Assembly (NCBI GenBank): GCA_934153945.1 | Contig: CAKPFM010000003.1 | Coordinates: forward strand, 62,001 to 126,000 | Direction: 5' to 3' | DNA length: 64,000 nucleotides | Origin: an uncultured Bacilli bacterium | Lineage (GTDB): Bacteria > Bacillota_I > Bacilli_A > RF39 > UBA660 | Shown: one piece after another, positions 42,563 to 51,026 of the stretch | Numbering within the stretch: the stretch's first letter is position 1 | Layout: every line of letters starts with the position of its first letter | Program-made: the position numbers and the translations under genes | Notes under the pieces: generated by a model | What the model was told of the DNA's origin: nothing | What the model saw: only the letters and a program-made list of their open reading frames with translations | The model's database searches: none

Positions 42563-43534
42563 TTATGATAATACAAATGGATCATCACTTGTTCCGCGTA
42601 CTGCTGTATAACTGATTCCAGATTTTAGAGTTAGTATTGGGCGGAGACGGAAGTAGCTAGAGTTCGCGCTGAAGCCATAGTTATAGAGATACAAGTCGTA
42701 GCTGCTGTCGATATTACCACTACTGCTAATGTTACGGCCGCTATAGAACCAGTTAGACGAACTGCAATAGTCATAATAGCGACTTGCTAACCAGTAATCA
42801 CTTGCACTTCCTCCTTTTAAGCTTGCTACTAATGTACCTATTGCATTCTTTACTAAATCAGTATCATTAGTATATAAAGTATCTCCTCCACCTTGACTTT
42901 CTACCGGACTACAACTTCCTACTGTTGAACAAGTCCATGGTGCTGTAGTTGCTGTTGAATCTACTGTATTTGCTGTATCTGTTAAATATTCTGTTTGACC
43001 ATTATATCCCATATGTCTTGCTTTTATTGTATATTTTGTATTTTGATATTGATTCGCTAATTCATTTAAATATCCTATTAAATTTTTATATCCTGTTTGG
43101 CCTTTAAAATATACAGCTGTACTTGATATATTTTCTGATACTACTTCTATTGTTCCATCACTATTTACTTTTATTACGCGCCATGTATCTAGTTCACTTG
43201 GATTTATTTTTTGGGTACTTGTATATCCTGTTTTACTTGTATCTGTTGTATATGATGTAGATGTTGGCGTCATTTTTATATAATCTCCTACTTTTGGTGT
43301 TGAATGCAGTTTATAACATTTATATTTACTAGGACAATAGTCTTTTTTATATAAATCTTCAATTACTTCTTGTACTGTTGCATCTTCTGATAAACTATCA
43401 ATTTTTGATGCATCAACAATGAAATTTTTTGAATGTAATGTATTTAAAGCATATACACTTATTCCTGTAAATAATAATGCTCCTATTATAAATCCAAAAG
43501 CATAATCTTTTATAAAATTTATTATCTTTTTCAT
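42563..43534 (-). CDS. Variable surface protein 2, C-type-lectin-like, DGR-target type
   Basis: A 323-residue paralogue of variable protein 1 with a different N-terminus: membrane segment YAFGFIIGALLFTGISVYAL and helix module ATVQEVIEDLYKK. From VGDYIKMTP onward it is the same protein up to the variable segment (DYWLASRYYDYCS...FRLRPILTLKSG). It has a good GGTGGTGA site and starts 14 bp after the prepilin stop, so it is the proximal member of the operon. The duplication covers most of the gene and its 3' flank. Surface display and ligand binding are inferred from the anchor and fold. Confidence 0.8.
   Translation of the reverse strand: MKKIINFIKDYAFGFIIGALLFTGISVYALNTLHSKNFIVDASKIDSLSEDATVQEVIEDLYKKDYCPSKYKCYKLHSTPKVGDYIKMTPTSTSYTTDTSKTGYTSTQKINPSELDTWRVIKVNSDGTIEVVSENISSTAVYFKGQTGYKNLIGYLNELANQYQNTKYTIKARHMGYNGQTEYLTDTANTVDSTATTAPWTCSTVGSCSPVESQGGGDTLYTNDTDLVKNAIGTLVASLKGGSASDYWLASRYYDYCSSSNWFYSGRNISSSGNIDSSYDLYLYNYGFSANSSYFRLRPILTLKSGISYTAVRGTSDDPFVLS
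42638..42793 (-). other. Candidate DGR variable repeat 2 (VR2)
   Basis: Aligned codon by codon with VR1 at a constant offset of 1089 bp and with no length change. Fixed codons (TGG, SGR, GAC TTG TAT, CGT CTC CGC CCA) form the frame; variable ones cluster between them. Four changed codons also differ at the third base (AGG/AGT, GGT/GGC, GTT/TTC, AGT/TAC), which needs an A there in the template or a second template. Confidence 0.7.
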
Positions 43535-43548
43535 TAATATTCACCACC

Positions 43549-45708
43549 TTATGATAATTTTTTATATAACTCTTCTATTGCTTCTTGTACTGTTATATCT
43601 CCATTTGTGTATGTACTATTATTATAGTAAATATCTGATGCTGGTTTTGTAATTGATGTTATTGTTAATGTTGCTCCTGCTTTTAAATTTTTTGAATCTT
43701 TTGTTGCTGCATAGAAACTACCATTTTCTGTTATTGTTAAAACTACATCAGAACTTACTTTATACCATGTATTTGCCGCTAATGATGTTGTACCTGTTAT
43801 TTGTACACATGTACCAGGATTTGTTCCTGTTCCACAACTTTCAGTTACATTTATTGATGATATTGAAGATACTGTTCCTTTTACATAGTAATTTGGATTT
43901 AATATATTTGTTCCATTAAATTTTATTGTTACATTTTTACTTGATGCTGATCCTGCTGTTGTTGATAAAGTTGGTTCTATTATTGTATTTGTTGTTTTAG
44001 TTATACTTCCTTCTTTTGATAATGAAACATTATTTGTACATCTTAATTTAAAAGTATAATTTGTTTCTAGATTTAAATCTTTAAAAACATATGTAGAGTT
44101 TGTTCCATTTGATACCCATGTTGTACCATTATCTTTACTGAATTCATATTTTGAAATTCCTGATTCTAAATCTGTACATGTAGCATTTAACATAACTTGA
44201 TCTGTATATGTTGTTGCGCTTAAACTTGCTTCTGTTGGAGCTGTTATATCTATTTTAGTTATTGTAAAGTTTGATGTTTCACTTATATTTACTCCATCAT
44301 TAAGTCTTGCATAAATATATGTTGGTGTATTTACATTTGATGCCCAATCTATCGTTATTTCTCCTGTATATGTTGTCCAATCTTGTTTTATTGTTGTTCC
44401 ATTTACTATTTTATATTCCAATGTTGCTCCACTTGTTGAACCTTTTATTGTAACTTTCTTACTGCTTGACCAATCACTTGGACTTGCTTCTATTTCAATT
44501 CCTTCAAAACTACCTGTTGTTCCACTTCCTGTTTTAGTTGTTTTTAATCCTGCTTTATTTGTTGTTTCAACTTTATAATAATATGTTGTATTATTTTTTA
44601 AATTAGTTAATTTACATGTGTTATTCTCTATTTTACCTTCTAGATTATAACTTTCATCTGTACTGTATAAACATTTTGTACTTTCTATTCCTGATTCACT
44701 ATCACTTGTACTAATTGGTATTGTTATACTATTTGTTGTAATAGATGCATTACTTACATTTAATGTTGGAGCTGTTACATCTATTTTAGTTATTGTAAAG
44801 TTTGATGTTTCACTTATATTTACTCCATCATTAAGTCTTGCATAAATATATGTTGGTGTATTTACATTTGATGCCCAATCTATCGTTATTTTTCCTGTAT
44901 ATGTTGTCCAATCTTGTTTTACTGTTGTTCCATTTACTATTTTATATTCTAGTGTTGCTCCACTTGTTGAACCTTTTATTGTAACTTTCTTACTACTTGA
45001 CCAATCACTTGGATTTATTTCTATTTCAATACTTTCAAAATTTCCTGTTGTTGCACTTCCTGTTACTTCTGATTTAATTCCTCCATTATTGATAGCTTCA
45101 ATTTTATAATTATATAATGTATTATCATTTAAATTAGTTAATTTACATGTATTATTCTCTATTTTTCCTTCTAGATTATAACTTTTATCTGTACTATAAA
45201 AACATTTTGTACTTTCTATTCCAGTTTCATTATCATTAACTATAAAATTTATAGTAAGACTACTTGTTGTTCCTTTTACTGTTCCAATTATTATATCTGG
45301 ACCTGTTGTATCTTCTGTTTCTGTACAATTAGATAAAGATTCTGCTTTATGACCATCATAAGAAACTATATAACCATTAATACATAAACTAGCATTTATT
45401 GCTGCTCCTTTTTCTATAGTAATTGTTCCATATGTTGGTTTTGTTCCTTTTACATTAACTTTATCTGCTAAATCACTTACTTTATAAATACCATCACTTA
45501 AACCACTATTTGATGTAATTTGACTAATACTACTACTATATTCTACAGCTTTTAGATATTCATAAGCTGAATCCACTGCTGCACCTTTTTTAGCATCATT
45601 TATTACATTCAATATTAATGGTGTTGTTATTAGCGCTATTACTGATAGTATTACTATTACTGCTAATAATTCTATTAATGTAAAACCGTGTTTTTTATTT
45701 TTATTCAT
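43549..45708 (-). CDS. Large prepilin-like protein with Ig-like tandem repeats
   Basis: A 719-residue protein starting MNKNKKHGFTLIELLAVIVI, a type IV prepilin leader cut after Gly with Glu5 present. The exposed part consists of fibronectin/Ig-like domains: a unit with GIESTKC.YSTD, TYYYKVETTNKAGL and PSDWSSSKKVTIKGSTSGATLEY is present twice as a 177-residue repeat, followed by an IGVC-less Ig domain and further strands. The C-terminus (YTNGDITVQEAIEELYKKLS) carries the helix module also found near the N-termini of both downstream variable proteins. GAGGGG precedes ATG 45708. It is the first gene of the putative surface operon. Confidence 0.75.
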   Translation of the reverse strand: MNKNKKHGFTLIELLAVIVILSVIALITTPLILNVINDAKKGAAVDSAYEYLKAVEYSSSISQITSNSGLSDGIYKVSDLADKVNVKGTKPTYGTITIEKGAAINASLCINGYIVSYDGHKAESLSNCTETEDTTGPDIIIGTVKGTTSSLTINFIVNDNETGIESTKCFYSTDKSYNLEGKIENNTCKLTNLNDNTLYNYKIEAINNGGIKSEVTGSATTGNFESIEIEINPSDWSSSKKVTIKGSTSGATLEYKIVNGTTVKQDWTTYTGKITIDWASNVNTPTYIYARLNDGVNISETSNFTITKIDVTAPTLNVSNASITTNSITIPISTSDSESGIESTKCLYSTDESYNLEGKIENNTCKLTNLKNNTTYYYKVETTNKAGLKTTKTGSGTTGSFEGIEIEASPSDWSSSKKVTIKGSTSGATLEYKIVNGTTIKQDWTTYTGEITIDWASNVNTPTYIYARLNDGVNISETSNFTITKIDITAPTEASLSATTYTDQVMLNATCTDLESGISKYEFSKDNGTTWVSNGTNSTYVFKDLNLETNYTFKLRCTNNVSLSKEGSITKTTNTIIEPTLSTTAGSASSKNVTIKFNGTNILNPNYYVKGTVSSISSINVTESCGTGTNPGTCVQITGTTSLAANTWYKVSSDVVLTITENGSFYAATKDSKNLKAGATLTITSITKPASDIYYNNSTYTNGDITVQEAIEELYKKLS
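44234..45295 (-). repeat. Tandem 531-bp direct repeat inside the prepilin-like gene
   Basis: Two copies, about 44234-44764 and 44765-45295, each encode 177 residues; large parts (the DWASNVNTPTYIYARLNDGVN block and the WSSSKKVTIKGS block) are nearly identical in DNA. It is in frame, so copy number could change by recombination. Confidence 0.8.
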
Positions 45709-45935
45709 ATATCAATACCCCTCATCACTTATATTTTCTCTATTTTTTCATTATACATACATTTTATCATTAATTCTTTTAATTGTAAATTACTGATTAT
45801 ATTTAATATTAAAAAAATTTACTAAAAAATAAATAATTAAAAACACTCATAACCTATTTATAGACTTATATGTTATATATATTTAAATAAAAATAATTTA
45901 CATATGAAAAAAAGCTAATAAAAAGAAAATAGAAC

Positions 45936-45972
45936 AAAAAAACTTGTATATCTTTCAATACAAGTTTTTATT
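45936..45972 (-). terminator. Terminator of the ATP-grasp gene
   Basis: AACTTGTAT pairs with ATACAAGTT, extended by A-T pairs and followed by TTTTTTTG on the minus strand. The rest of 45709-45935 has no gene I can support. Confidence 0.8.
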
Positions 45973-45992
45973 ATAATCAAATTATATATTTT

Positions 45993-47000
45993 TTATATTT
46001 TATAATTAGTATTTTCTGTTTTATTAATAATATCTAAACAATGTCTCATTATATCTTTTCTACCCCTTTTTGATAATACTTGAACTAAATCAAATCCAGG
46101 TCTTCTATTTCCTTCAATAAAAGTTGCTCCATCTTCTGTAACAGCTACATCCCATCCTACTACATGAATATTTTTATTTACTAAAGAGGCTTCAAGTACT
46201 AATTTTTTTACTTTATCCCAATTAGGGATTTGAAAACCATCAAATTCCATTTCAGTCATTGGATGATATTTAAAATATTCTAAATTTTTATTAAATGCTT
46301 TTCCTACTAATTTACCTGTTTCAATATCGACTAAACATGCCATTCCACCTTGATGAAAATTATCTACATTTGCTGTTCCATCACTAAATCTCATAGCAGC
46401 AAACAAAATTTCTGATTTTCCATTATATCCAAATGTCATTATTCTTATGGTATTAACGCTAGTTGGACATATCTTATTTATTTCATTATGTTGAATAACA
46501 TACTCTTCTAAAAATAATTTTTCTTCTTGTAATTTTTTATAGAATTCTTCAACATCTTTTATATCTTTTGAATAACATTTTTTTATTCCATGACCACCTA
46601 AACCATCATAAGGTTTTAACATAAAATATTCATGATTTTTTAAGAAAGTTTTTAACTCTTCTAAAGTACCATTATCATAAAAGTCTCTACTTATATAATC
46701 TTTGAAATTTCTTAAAAAATTTGTTTTTATAGTAAAAAATGTTTTGTATTTACTAGGACTAACTATTTCATAAAATTTATCCTGATCTTTTATTGATACA
46801 TATTCTAATATTTCTTCTTTAGTTTTATTATATAATTCATAGTTTAAAAAATCACTATAACCTGTTCCTATAAGTCTAAAACATGATAAAAATTTTGTTT
46901 GTAACTTTATTTTACTAATACCTGTTTCTTGACTTATTTTATCTAATTTGTCATTAAAATTTTTAATATTTCCTTTTAATGCATAACTTACTATACTCAT
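45993..47000 (-). CDS. Sugar-transfer-associated ATP-grasp protein
   Basis: A 335-residue protein with the ATP-grasp pattern FMLKPYDGLGGHGIKKCYS (Gly-rich loop and Lys), FLEEYVIQH, NTIRIMTFGYNG, and the metal-binding C-terminal VVGWDVAVTEDGATFIEGNRRPGFD. This matches the ATPgrasp_ST type found in surface polysaccharide or teichoic acid gene sets, which ligate a carboxylate (often an amino acid) to a sugar or lipid carrier. No glycosyltransferase is adjacent, so its substrate is open. GAGGGG precedes ATG 47000. Confidence 0.75.
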   Translation of the reverse strand: MSIVSYALKGNIKNFNDKLDKISQETGISKIKLQTKFLSCFRLIGTGYSDFLNYELYNKTKEEILEYVSIKDQDKFYEIVSPSKYKTFFTIKTNFLRNFKDYISRDFYDNGTLEELKTFLKNHEYFMLKPYDGLGGHGIKKCYSKDIKDVEEFYKKLQEEKLFLEEYVIQHNEINKICPTSVNTIRIMTFGYNGKSEILFAAMRFSDGTANVDNFHQGGMACLVDIETGKLVGKAFNKNLEYFKYHPMTEMEFDGFQIPNWDKVKKLVLEASLVNKNIHVVGWDVAVTEDGATFIEGNRRPGFDLVQVLSKRGRKDIMRHCLDIINKTENTNYKI

Positions 47001-47053
47001 AATATCCCCTCAAATAATATTATATCAAAAAAAAATTATCTATAAAGATAATT

Positions 47054-47467
47054 TTAAAAATTTATTATAAATAATATTAATATTAAAGTACATATAGCTA
47101 ATGAAATAATAGATAAAACTATACCTGCTGTAGATTTTCCACTTGTATATTTCTTCTTACTATTAATACCAAATATTAATCCTAAAATGGCTGGTATCAA
47201 AGAAAATAATGTATAACCAATATAATAACAAATTAATTCAAAAAAATCATAATTATAATAACTTAATAATTCAATGCCATCTGATAAACTAAGTATCATT
47301 AAAAATGACCAAACAATTGATATTATTCCTAATACTAAACTTGCTACTGACATACCCTTTCCTGGAATTTTATTTGAATTATATTTTTGATTTAATATTT
47401 TTCCACAGTTTAAACAAATATCTGCTCCTTCTTTTACTTCATTACCACAATTTGGACAAAATTTCAT
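47054..47467 (-). CDS. Zinc-ribbon DUF4190-type membrane protein
   Basis: A 137-residue protein: an N-terminal double zinc knuckle (MKFCPNCGNEVKEGADICLNCGK) and then the DUF4190 membrane pair (GMSVASLVLGIISIVWSFLMI and GKSTAGIVLSIISLAICTLIL). ATG 47467 has an AAGGAGG site; the longer frame includes it. Such proteins are common and uncharacterised in Bacillota, and a sensing or housekeeping role is possible. Confidence 0.8.
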   Translation of the reverse strand: MKFCPNCGNEVKEGADICLNCGKILNQKYNSNKIPGKGMSVASLVLGIISIVWSFLMILSLSDGIELLSYYNYDFFELICYYIGYTLFSLIPAILGLIFGINSKKKYTSGKSTAGIVLSIISLAICTLILILFIINF

Positions 47468-47515
47468 AGTATTACCTCCTTGAATATATTTTAACATAAA
47501 ATACATAAATATCAA

Positions 47516-47537
47516 AATAATCCCGTAAAGGGATTAT
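47516..47537 (-). terminator. Terminator of the AbgT-family gene
   Basis: AATCCC pairs with GGGATT around GTAAA, followed by ATTTTGATATTT on the minus strand. The stem overlaps the stop region. Confidence 0.75.
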
Positions 47538-49057
47538 AGAGTTGAATAATTTCCAATTCCTATTGGAAAACCAATTAAATACCAAAATACTATTACAAGT
47601 AACCATATTATTGATAAAATTGCTACTGTTGGTAAAATCATTTTATATGTTCCAAAATAACTTACTTGTTTTTTTTCATTTTCTGATTCATTATATTTTT
47701 CTAAGAATGCTAAAGTAATTATAAAGTATATAAATAATGGACTAAAACATTTTCCAATTGAATCTCCTATTTTAAATACAAAATTTGTAAAATTTGGAGT
47801 TATATTTGCTTGCATAAATAATGGTACTATTGTTGGAGACATTAAGTTCCACTTAGACATTGTATCTGGTATTAAAATACTGATGATAACAGTTATAATA
47901 ATGAACATTATTATTAATAATATTCCACTCAAATGTAAATTGCCTATTAAGTCTATTAATCTTGTAGCTATAACATTACCTAAATTTGTCCATTCAATAA
48001 TAGCTGGTATTTGTGATGCAAAAAACATAAGAACAAATAAAAATCCTAAATTTTCAAAAGATTTCGATAAACTTAAACTGAAATCGTGACCATTCTTTAT
48101 ATTTCCTGATTTTTTTCCATATATAAATCCTGCTATTGTAAATACTAAACTTATAATTACTACAAGTCCATTGCCAAATGGAGAAGATGTACCAAATAGT
48201 TTATCAATATATCTTTCAGCACCATTATCCAATAATATACCAGCTAATGGTAAATTTATTGGTAAAATAAAGTATATAACTAATATTAATGATACTAAAA
48301 ATACAATTAAACTGATTGTTTTTGCTTGTTTGTTTATTTCATTTTGTTCTTCTAATTGATATTTTTTAGGTAATTTCGTTACTAAAAATTTATTTATAAT
48401 AATAGTACCTATAAAACTAAATAATATTGTAGAAAACCACATTATATATAAATTTGATAATAAACTATATTTATAATTAGGATCAACATTTAAAGTTGCT
48501 GATGTTTGAGTTAATAATCCTATTAAATGATCATTATAATTAAATATTAATCCAGTTCCATAGCCTATTGTTATACCTATAAACATTGTAAGTATACCTA
48601 ATATTGGATTTTTTTCTAAGTATTTATATATTACACCAGTTAATGGTATTAATACAATATAACTTAAATCTCCCATAAATGTAGATATTATTCCTATAAA
48701 TAAAGTAATAAATATTACAAAATTAAATTTAATCTTTTTTAATGGAAAAATTATTGCATACATTAATCCACTTTGTTCACATATACCAAGTCCTAATAAA
48801 AATATAATAAATAGAACTAATGGTTTAAAATTCATAAAATTATTTACAATATTTTCAAATAAATATTTTATACCATCTATACTAATTATATTTTTTACTG
48901 TAATTAATTGTGATTCTAAAGTATTATTAGCTATTACAATTTTATATCCTTCAATATTAAAAATTGAAAAAATTAAGCTTAATATCGATATGATTGCTAT
49001 AACTATTATGATAGCAAAAACGGGACCATATATCTTATTTTTTTTCTTTTTTGCCAT
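47534..49057 (-). CDS. AbgT-family transporter
   Basis: A 507-residue polytopic transporter matching AbgT: NIVNNFMNFKPLVLFIIFLLGLGICEQSGL, STFMGDLSYIVLIPLTGVI, and the C-terminal half with LIPDTMSKWNLMSPTIVPLF and SPLFIYFIITLAF. Family members carry p-aminobenzoyl-glutamate or export sulfonamides. Here it may import a folate breakdown product or export a drug. AGGAGG precedes ATG 49057. The gene is followed on the same strand by a DUF4190 protein behind a terminator. Confidence 0.85.
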   Translation of the reverse strand: MAKKKKNKIYGPVFAIIIVIAIISILSLIFSIFNIEGYKIVIANNTLESQLITVKNIISIDGIKYLFENIVNNFMNFKPLVLFIIFLLGLGICEQSGLMYAIIFPLKKIKFNFVIFITLFIGIISTFMGDLSYIVLIPLTGVIYKYLEKNPILGILTMFIGITIGYGTGLIFNYNDHLIGLLTQTSATLNVDPNYKYSLLSNLYIMWFSTILFSFIGTIIINKFLVTKLPKKYQLEEQNEINKQAKTISLIVFLVSLILVIYFILPINLPLAGILLDNGAERYIDKLFGTSSPFGNGLVVIISLVFTIAGFIYGKKSGNIKNGHDFSLSLSKSFENLGFLFVLMFFASQIPAIIEWTNLGNVIATRLIDLIGNLHLSGILLIIMFIIITVIISILIPDTMSKWNLMSPTIVPLFMQANITPNFTNFVFKIGDSIGKCFSPLFIYFIITLAFLEKYNESENEKKQVSYFGTYKMILPTVAILSIIWLLVIVFWYLIGFPIGIGNYSTL

Positions 49058-49065
49058 AGTTCCTC

Positions 49066-49245
49066 CTACTTAATTACTTTCTTTAATTTTTTATTAAATT
49101 CTATTCTTGGTAACATTATTGTTCTACCACAATTTAAACATTTTATTTTTATATCAGCACCTAATCTTGTTATCTCCCATTCGTTTGTACCACATGGATG
49201 TTGTTTTTTCATAATAACAATGCTGCCTAATTTATATTCTAACAT
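49066..49245 (-). CDS. yyzM: DUF951 protein (YyzM-like)
   Basis: A 59-residue protein with KLGSIVIMKKQHPCGTNEWEI, IKIKCLNCGR and IMLPRIEFNKK, the DUF951 signature with a likely zinc site. In Bacillus yyzM lies next to spo0J, and here it starts 39 bp after parB. GGTGG precedes ATG 49245. The function is unknown. Confidence 0.88.
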   Translation of the reverse strand: MLEYKLGSIVIMKKQHPCGTNEWEITRLGADIKIKCLNCGRTIMLPRIEFNKKLKKVIK

Positions 49246-49283
49246 ATATACCACCTTAAAAAAGAATGATAATATAATTATCA

Positions 49284-50165
49284 TTAATCTTTTATATCTA
49301 TTATTTCTAATATTCTATTTAAATCTGCTACACTTGTAAATGATATTTCAATTTTTTTATCTTTTATTTTAACTTTTGTATCTAATTTTTCTCTTAAAAT
49401 ATCTTCAACATATTTATAGTCATTATTTGTTTCTTTAGGTTTTCTATCTATTTTTACCTTTTTTTCTATATCGCTACCATTAACAAGGTTTTCAATATCT
49501 CTTACTGATAGTTTTTCATCAACTATTTTGTTTGCTAATTCTATTATTTTTTCTTCATTTTCTATTTTACTTAATATTCTAGCATGACCCATTGATATAT
49601 TTTGGTTAGCTATCATATTTTGTACTTGTTTTGGAAGTCTTATTAATCCTAAAATATTAGTTATATGACTTCTACTTTTTCCTACCTTAGTTGCTAGTTC
49701 TTCTTGTGTTAAATTTAATTTTTCTAGCATATTTTTATAAGCATATGCTTCTTCTATTGATGTTAAATCTTCTCTTTGTAAATTTTCAAGTAAAGCTATT
49801 TCCATCATTTGTTCTTCAGAAAAATCTCTAATTATAGCTGGAATTGTTTCTTTTTCTGCTAATAAAGATGCTCTATATCTTCTTTCACCTGCTATTATTT
49901 CATAACCTTTAATACTCTTTTTTACAATTATAGGTTGAAAAACACCATGTTCTTTTATAGATGCTGCTAATTCATTTAATGCTTCTTCATTAAATACTTT
50001 TCTTGGTTGATATGGATTTGGTCTTAATTCTTTTAATGAAATTTCAACTACTTCTTCATTTGATGCACTTTCATATACTTGTCTTTCAAAACTATTTAAA
50101 TCAAGATTTTCATTGTTAAATAATTCTTCTAGGCCTCTACCTAATGCTCTTTTTTTAGTTTCCAT
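49284..50165 (-). CDS. parB: Chromosome partitioning protein ParB (Spo0J)
   Basis: A 293-residue protein with ELRPNPYQPRKVF, box II-type IVKKSIKGYEIIAGERRYRAS (CTP-binding/parS region), the HTH LTQEELATKVGKSRSHITNILGLIRLP, and a C-terminal dimer domain. It loads onto parS as a CTP-dependent clamp and organises the origin. ATG 50165 (METKKRALGRGL) fits the GGAAGTG site and overlaps the parA end. I saw no parS-like palindrome (TGTTTCACGTGAAACA type) nearby. Confidence 0.95.
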   Translation of the reverse strand: METKKRALGRGLEELFNNENLDLNSFERQVYESASNEEVVEISLKELRPNPYQPRKVFNEEALNELAASIKEHGVFQPIIVKKSIKGYEIIAGERRYRASLLAEKETIPAIIRDFSEEQMMEIALLENLQREDLTSIEEAYAYKNMLEKLNLTQEELATKVGKSRSHITNILGLIRLPKQVQNMIANQNISMGHARILSKIENEEKIIELANKIVDEKLSVRDIENLVNGSDIEKKVKIDRKPKETNNDYKYVEDILREKLDTKVKIKDKKIEISFTSVADLNRILEIIDIKD

Positions 50166-50940
50166 TTCTTGCAATCACTTCCTTAGCTAAATTTAAGTAT
50201 GCTTCTGCTCCTATATGATCTGGGGCATAAGCTATTATTGGTTTTCCATGACTTGGTGCTTCTGCTAATTTAATAAGTCTTGGAATTATTGTATCATATA
50301 CGCTTTCTTTAAAATAACTTTTGATATCTTCTACTACTTCTAATCCTAAATTAGTTCTACAATCAAGCATAGTAAGTAAAACACCTTCTATACCTAATGT
50401 AGGATTTATATTTTTTTGAGCTAAAATTATTGTATTTAATAATTGCATAACTCCTTCTAGGGCGAAAAATTCACATTGAATTGGAATTATTACTGAATTT
50501 GCTGCTGTTAAAGCATTTGTTGTTAATACACCTAAAGAAGGTGGACAATCTATTATTATATAATCAAATTGATCTTTTACTTCATCTAAATGCTTTTTTA
50601 ACTGACTACCTTTTATAAAAGTTGAATCTTGATTATGTTTTTCTATTAATTCAAAGTCTACTCCAGCTAAATTAATTGTTGCTGGTATTATGTATAAATT
50701 TTTAAATTTTGTTTTTATTATTACTTCTCCTATTTCAGCATCACCTTTTAAAAGTTCATACATACTTTTATCATAATCGGATTTTTCAATGCCTACTCCA
50801 GTAGTAGCATTTCCTTGTGGATCCAAATCAACTAGTAGTACTCTCTTTTTTAAGTAACCTAAAGAAGCTGCTAAATTTATACTTGAAGTAGTTTTACCTA
50901 CTCCTCCTTTTTGATTTACTAATGCTATTACCTTTCCCAT
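50155..50940 (-). CDS. soj: Chromosome partitioning ATPase ParA (Soj)
   Basis: A 261-residue protein with deviant Walker A QKGGVGKTTSSINLAASL, DLDPQGNATTGVG, Walker B IIDCPPSLG and PIQCEFFALEG. It is an ATP-dependent DNA-binding switch that works with ParB on origin segregation, and in Bacillus it also controls DnaA and, through Spo0J, sporulation entry. It forms an operon with parB (11-bp overlap). Confidence 0.96.
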   Translation of the reverse strand: MGKVIALVNQKGGVGKTTSSINLAASLGYLKKRVLLVDLDPQGNATTGVGIEKSDYDKSMYELLKGDAEIGEVIIKTKFKNLYIIPATINLAGVDFELIEKHNQDSTFIKGSQLKKHLDEVKDQFDYIIIDCPPSLGVLTTNALTAANSVIIPIQCEFFALEGVMQLLNTIILAQKNINPTLGIEGVLLTMLDCRTNLGLEVVEDIKSYFKESVYDTIIPRLIKLAEAPSHGKPIIAYAPDHIGAEAYLNLAKEVIARNGN

Positions 50941-51026
50941 GTTATCACCATTCTCTACTTCTTCACTAACTTATATTTTATCATATATTAGTCAAAATTA
51001 ATAGATTAAAAAAATAATATTAACAA

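Noticed and set aside
41549..42793. Variable segments explained by ordinary paralogue drift
   Set aside because: Flanking sequence of 436 bp is identical and the changes are almost all non-synonymous at codon positions 1 and 2.
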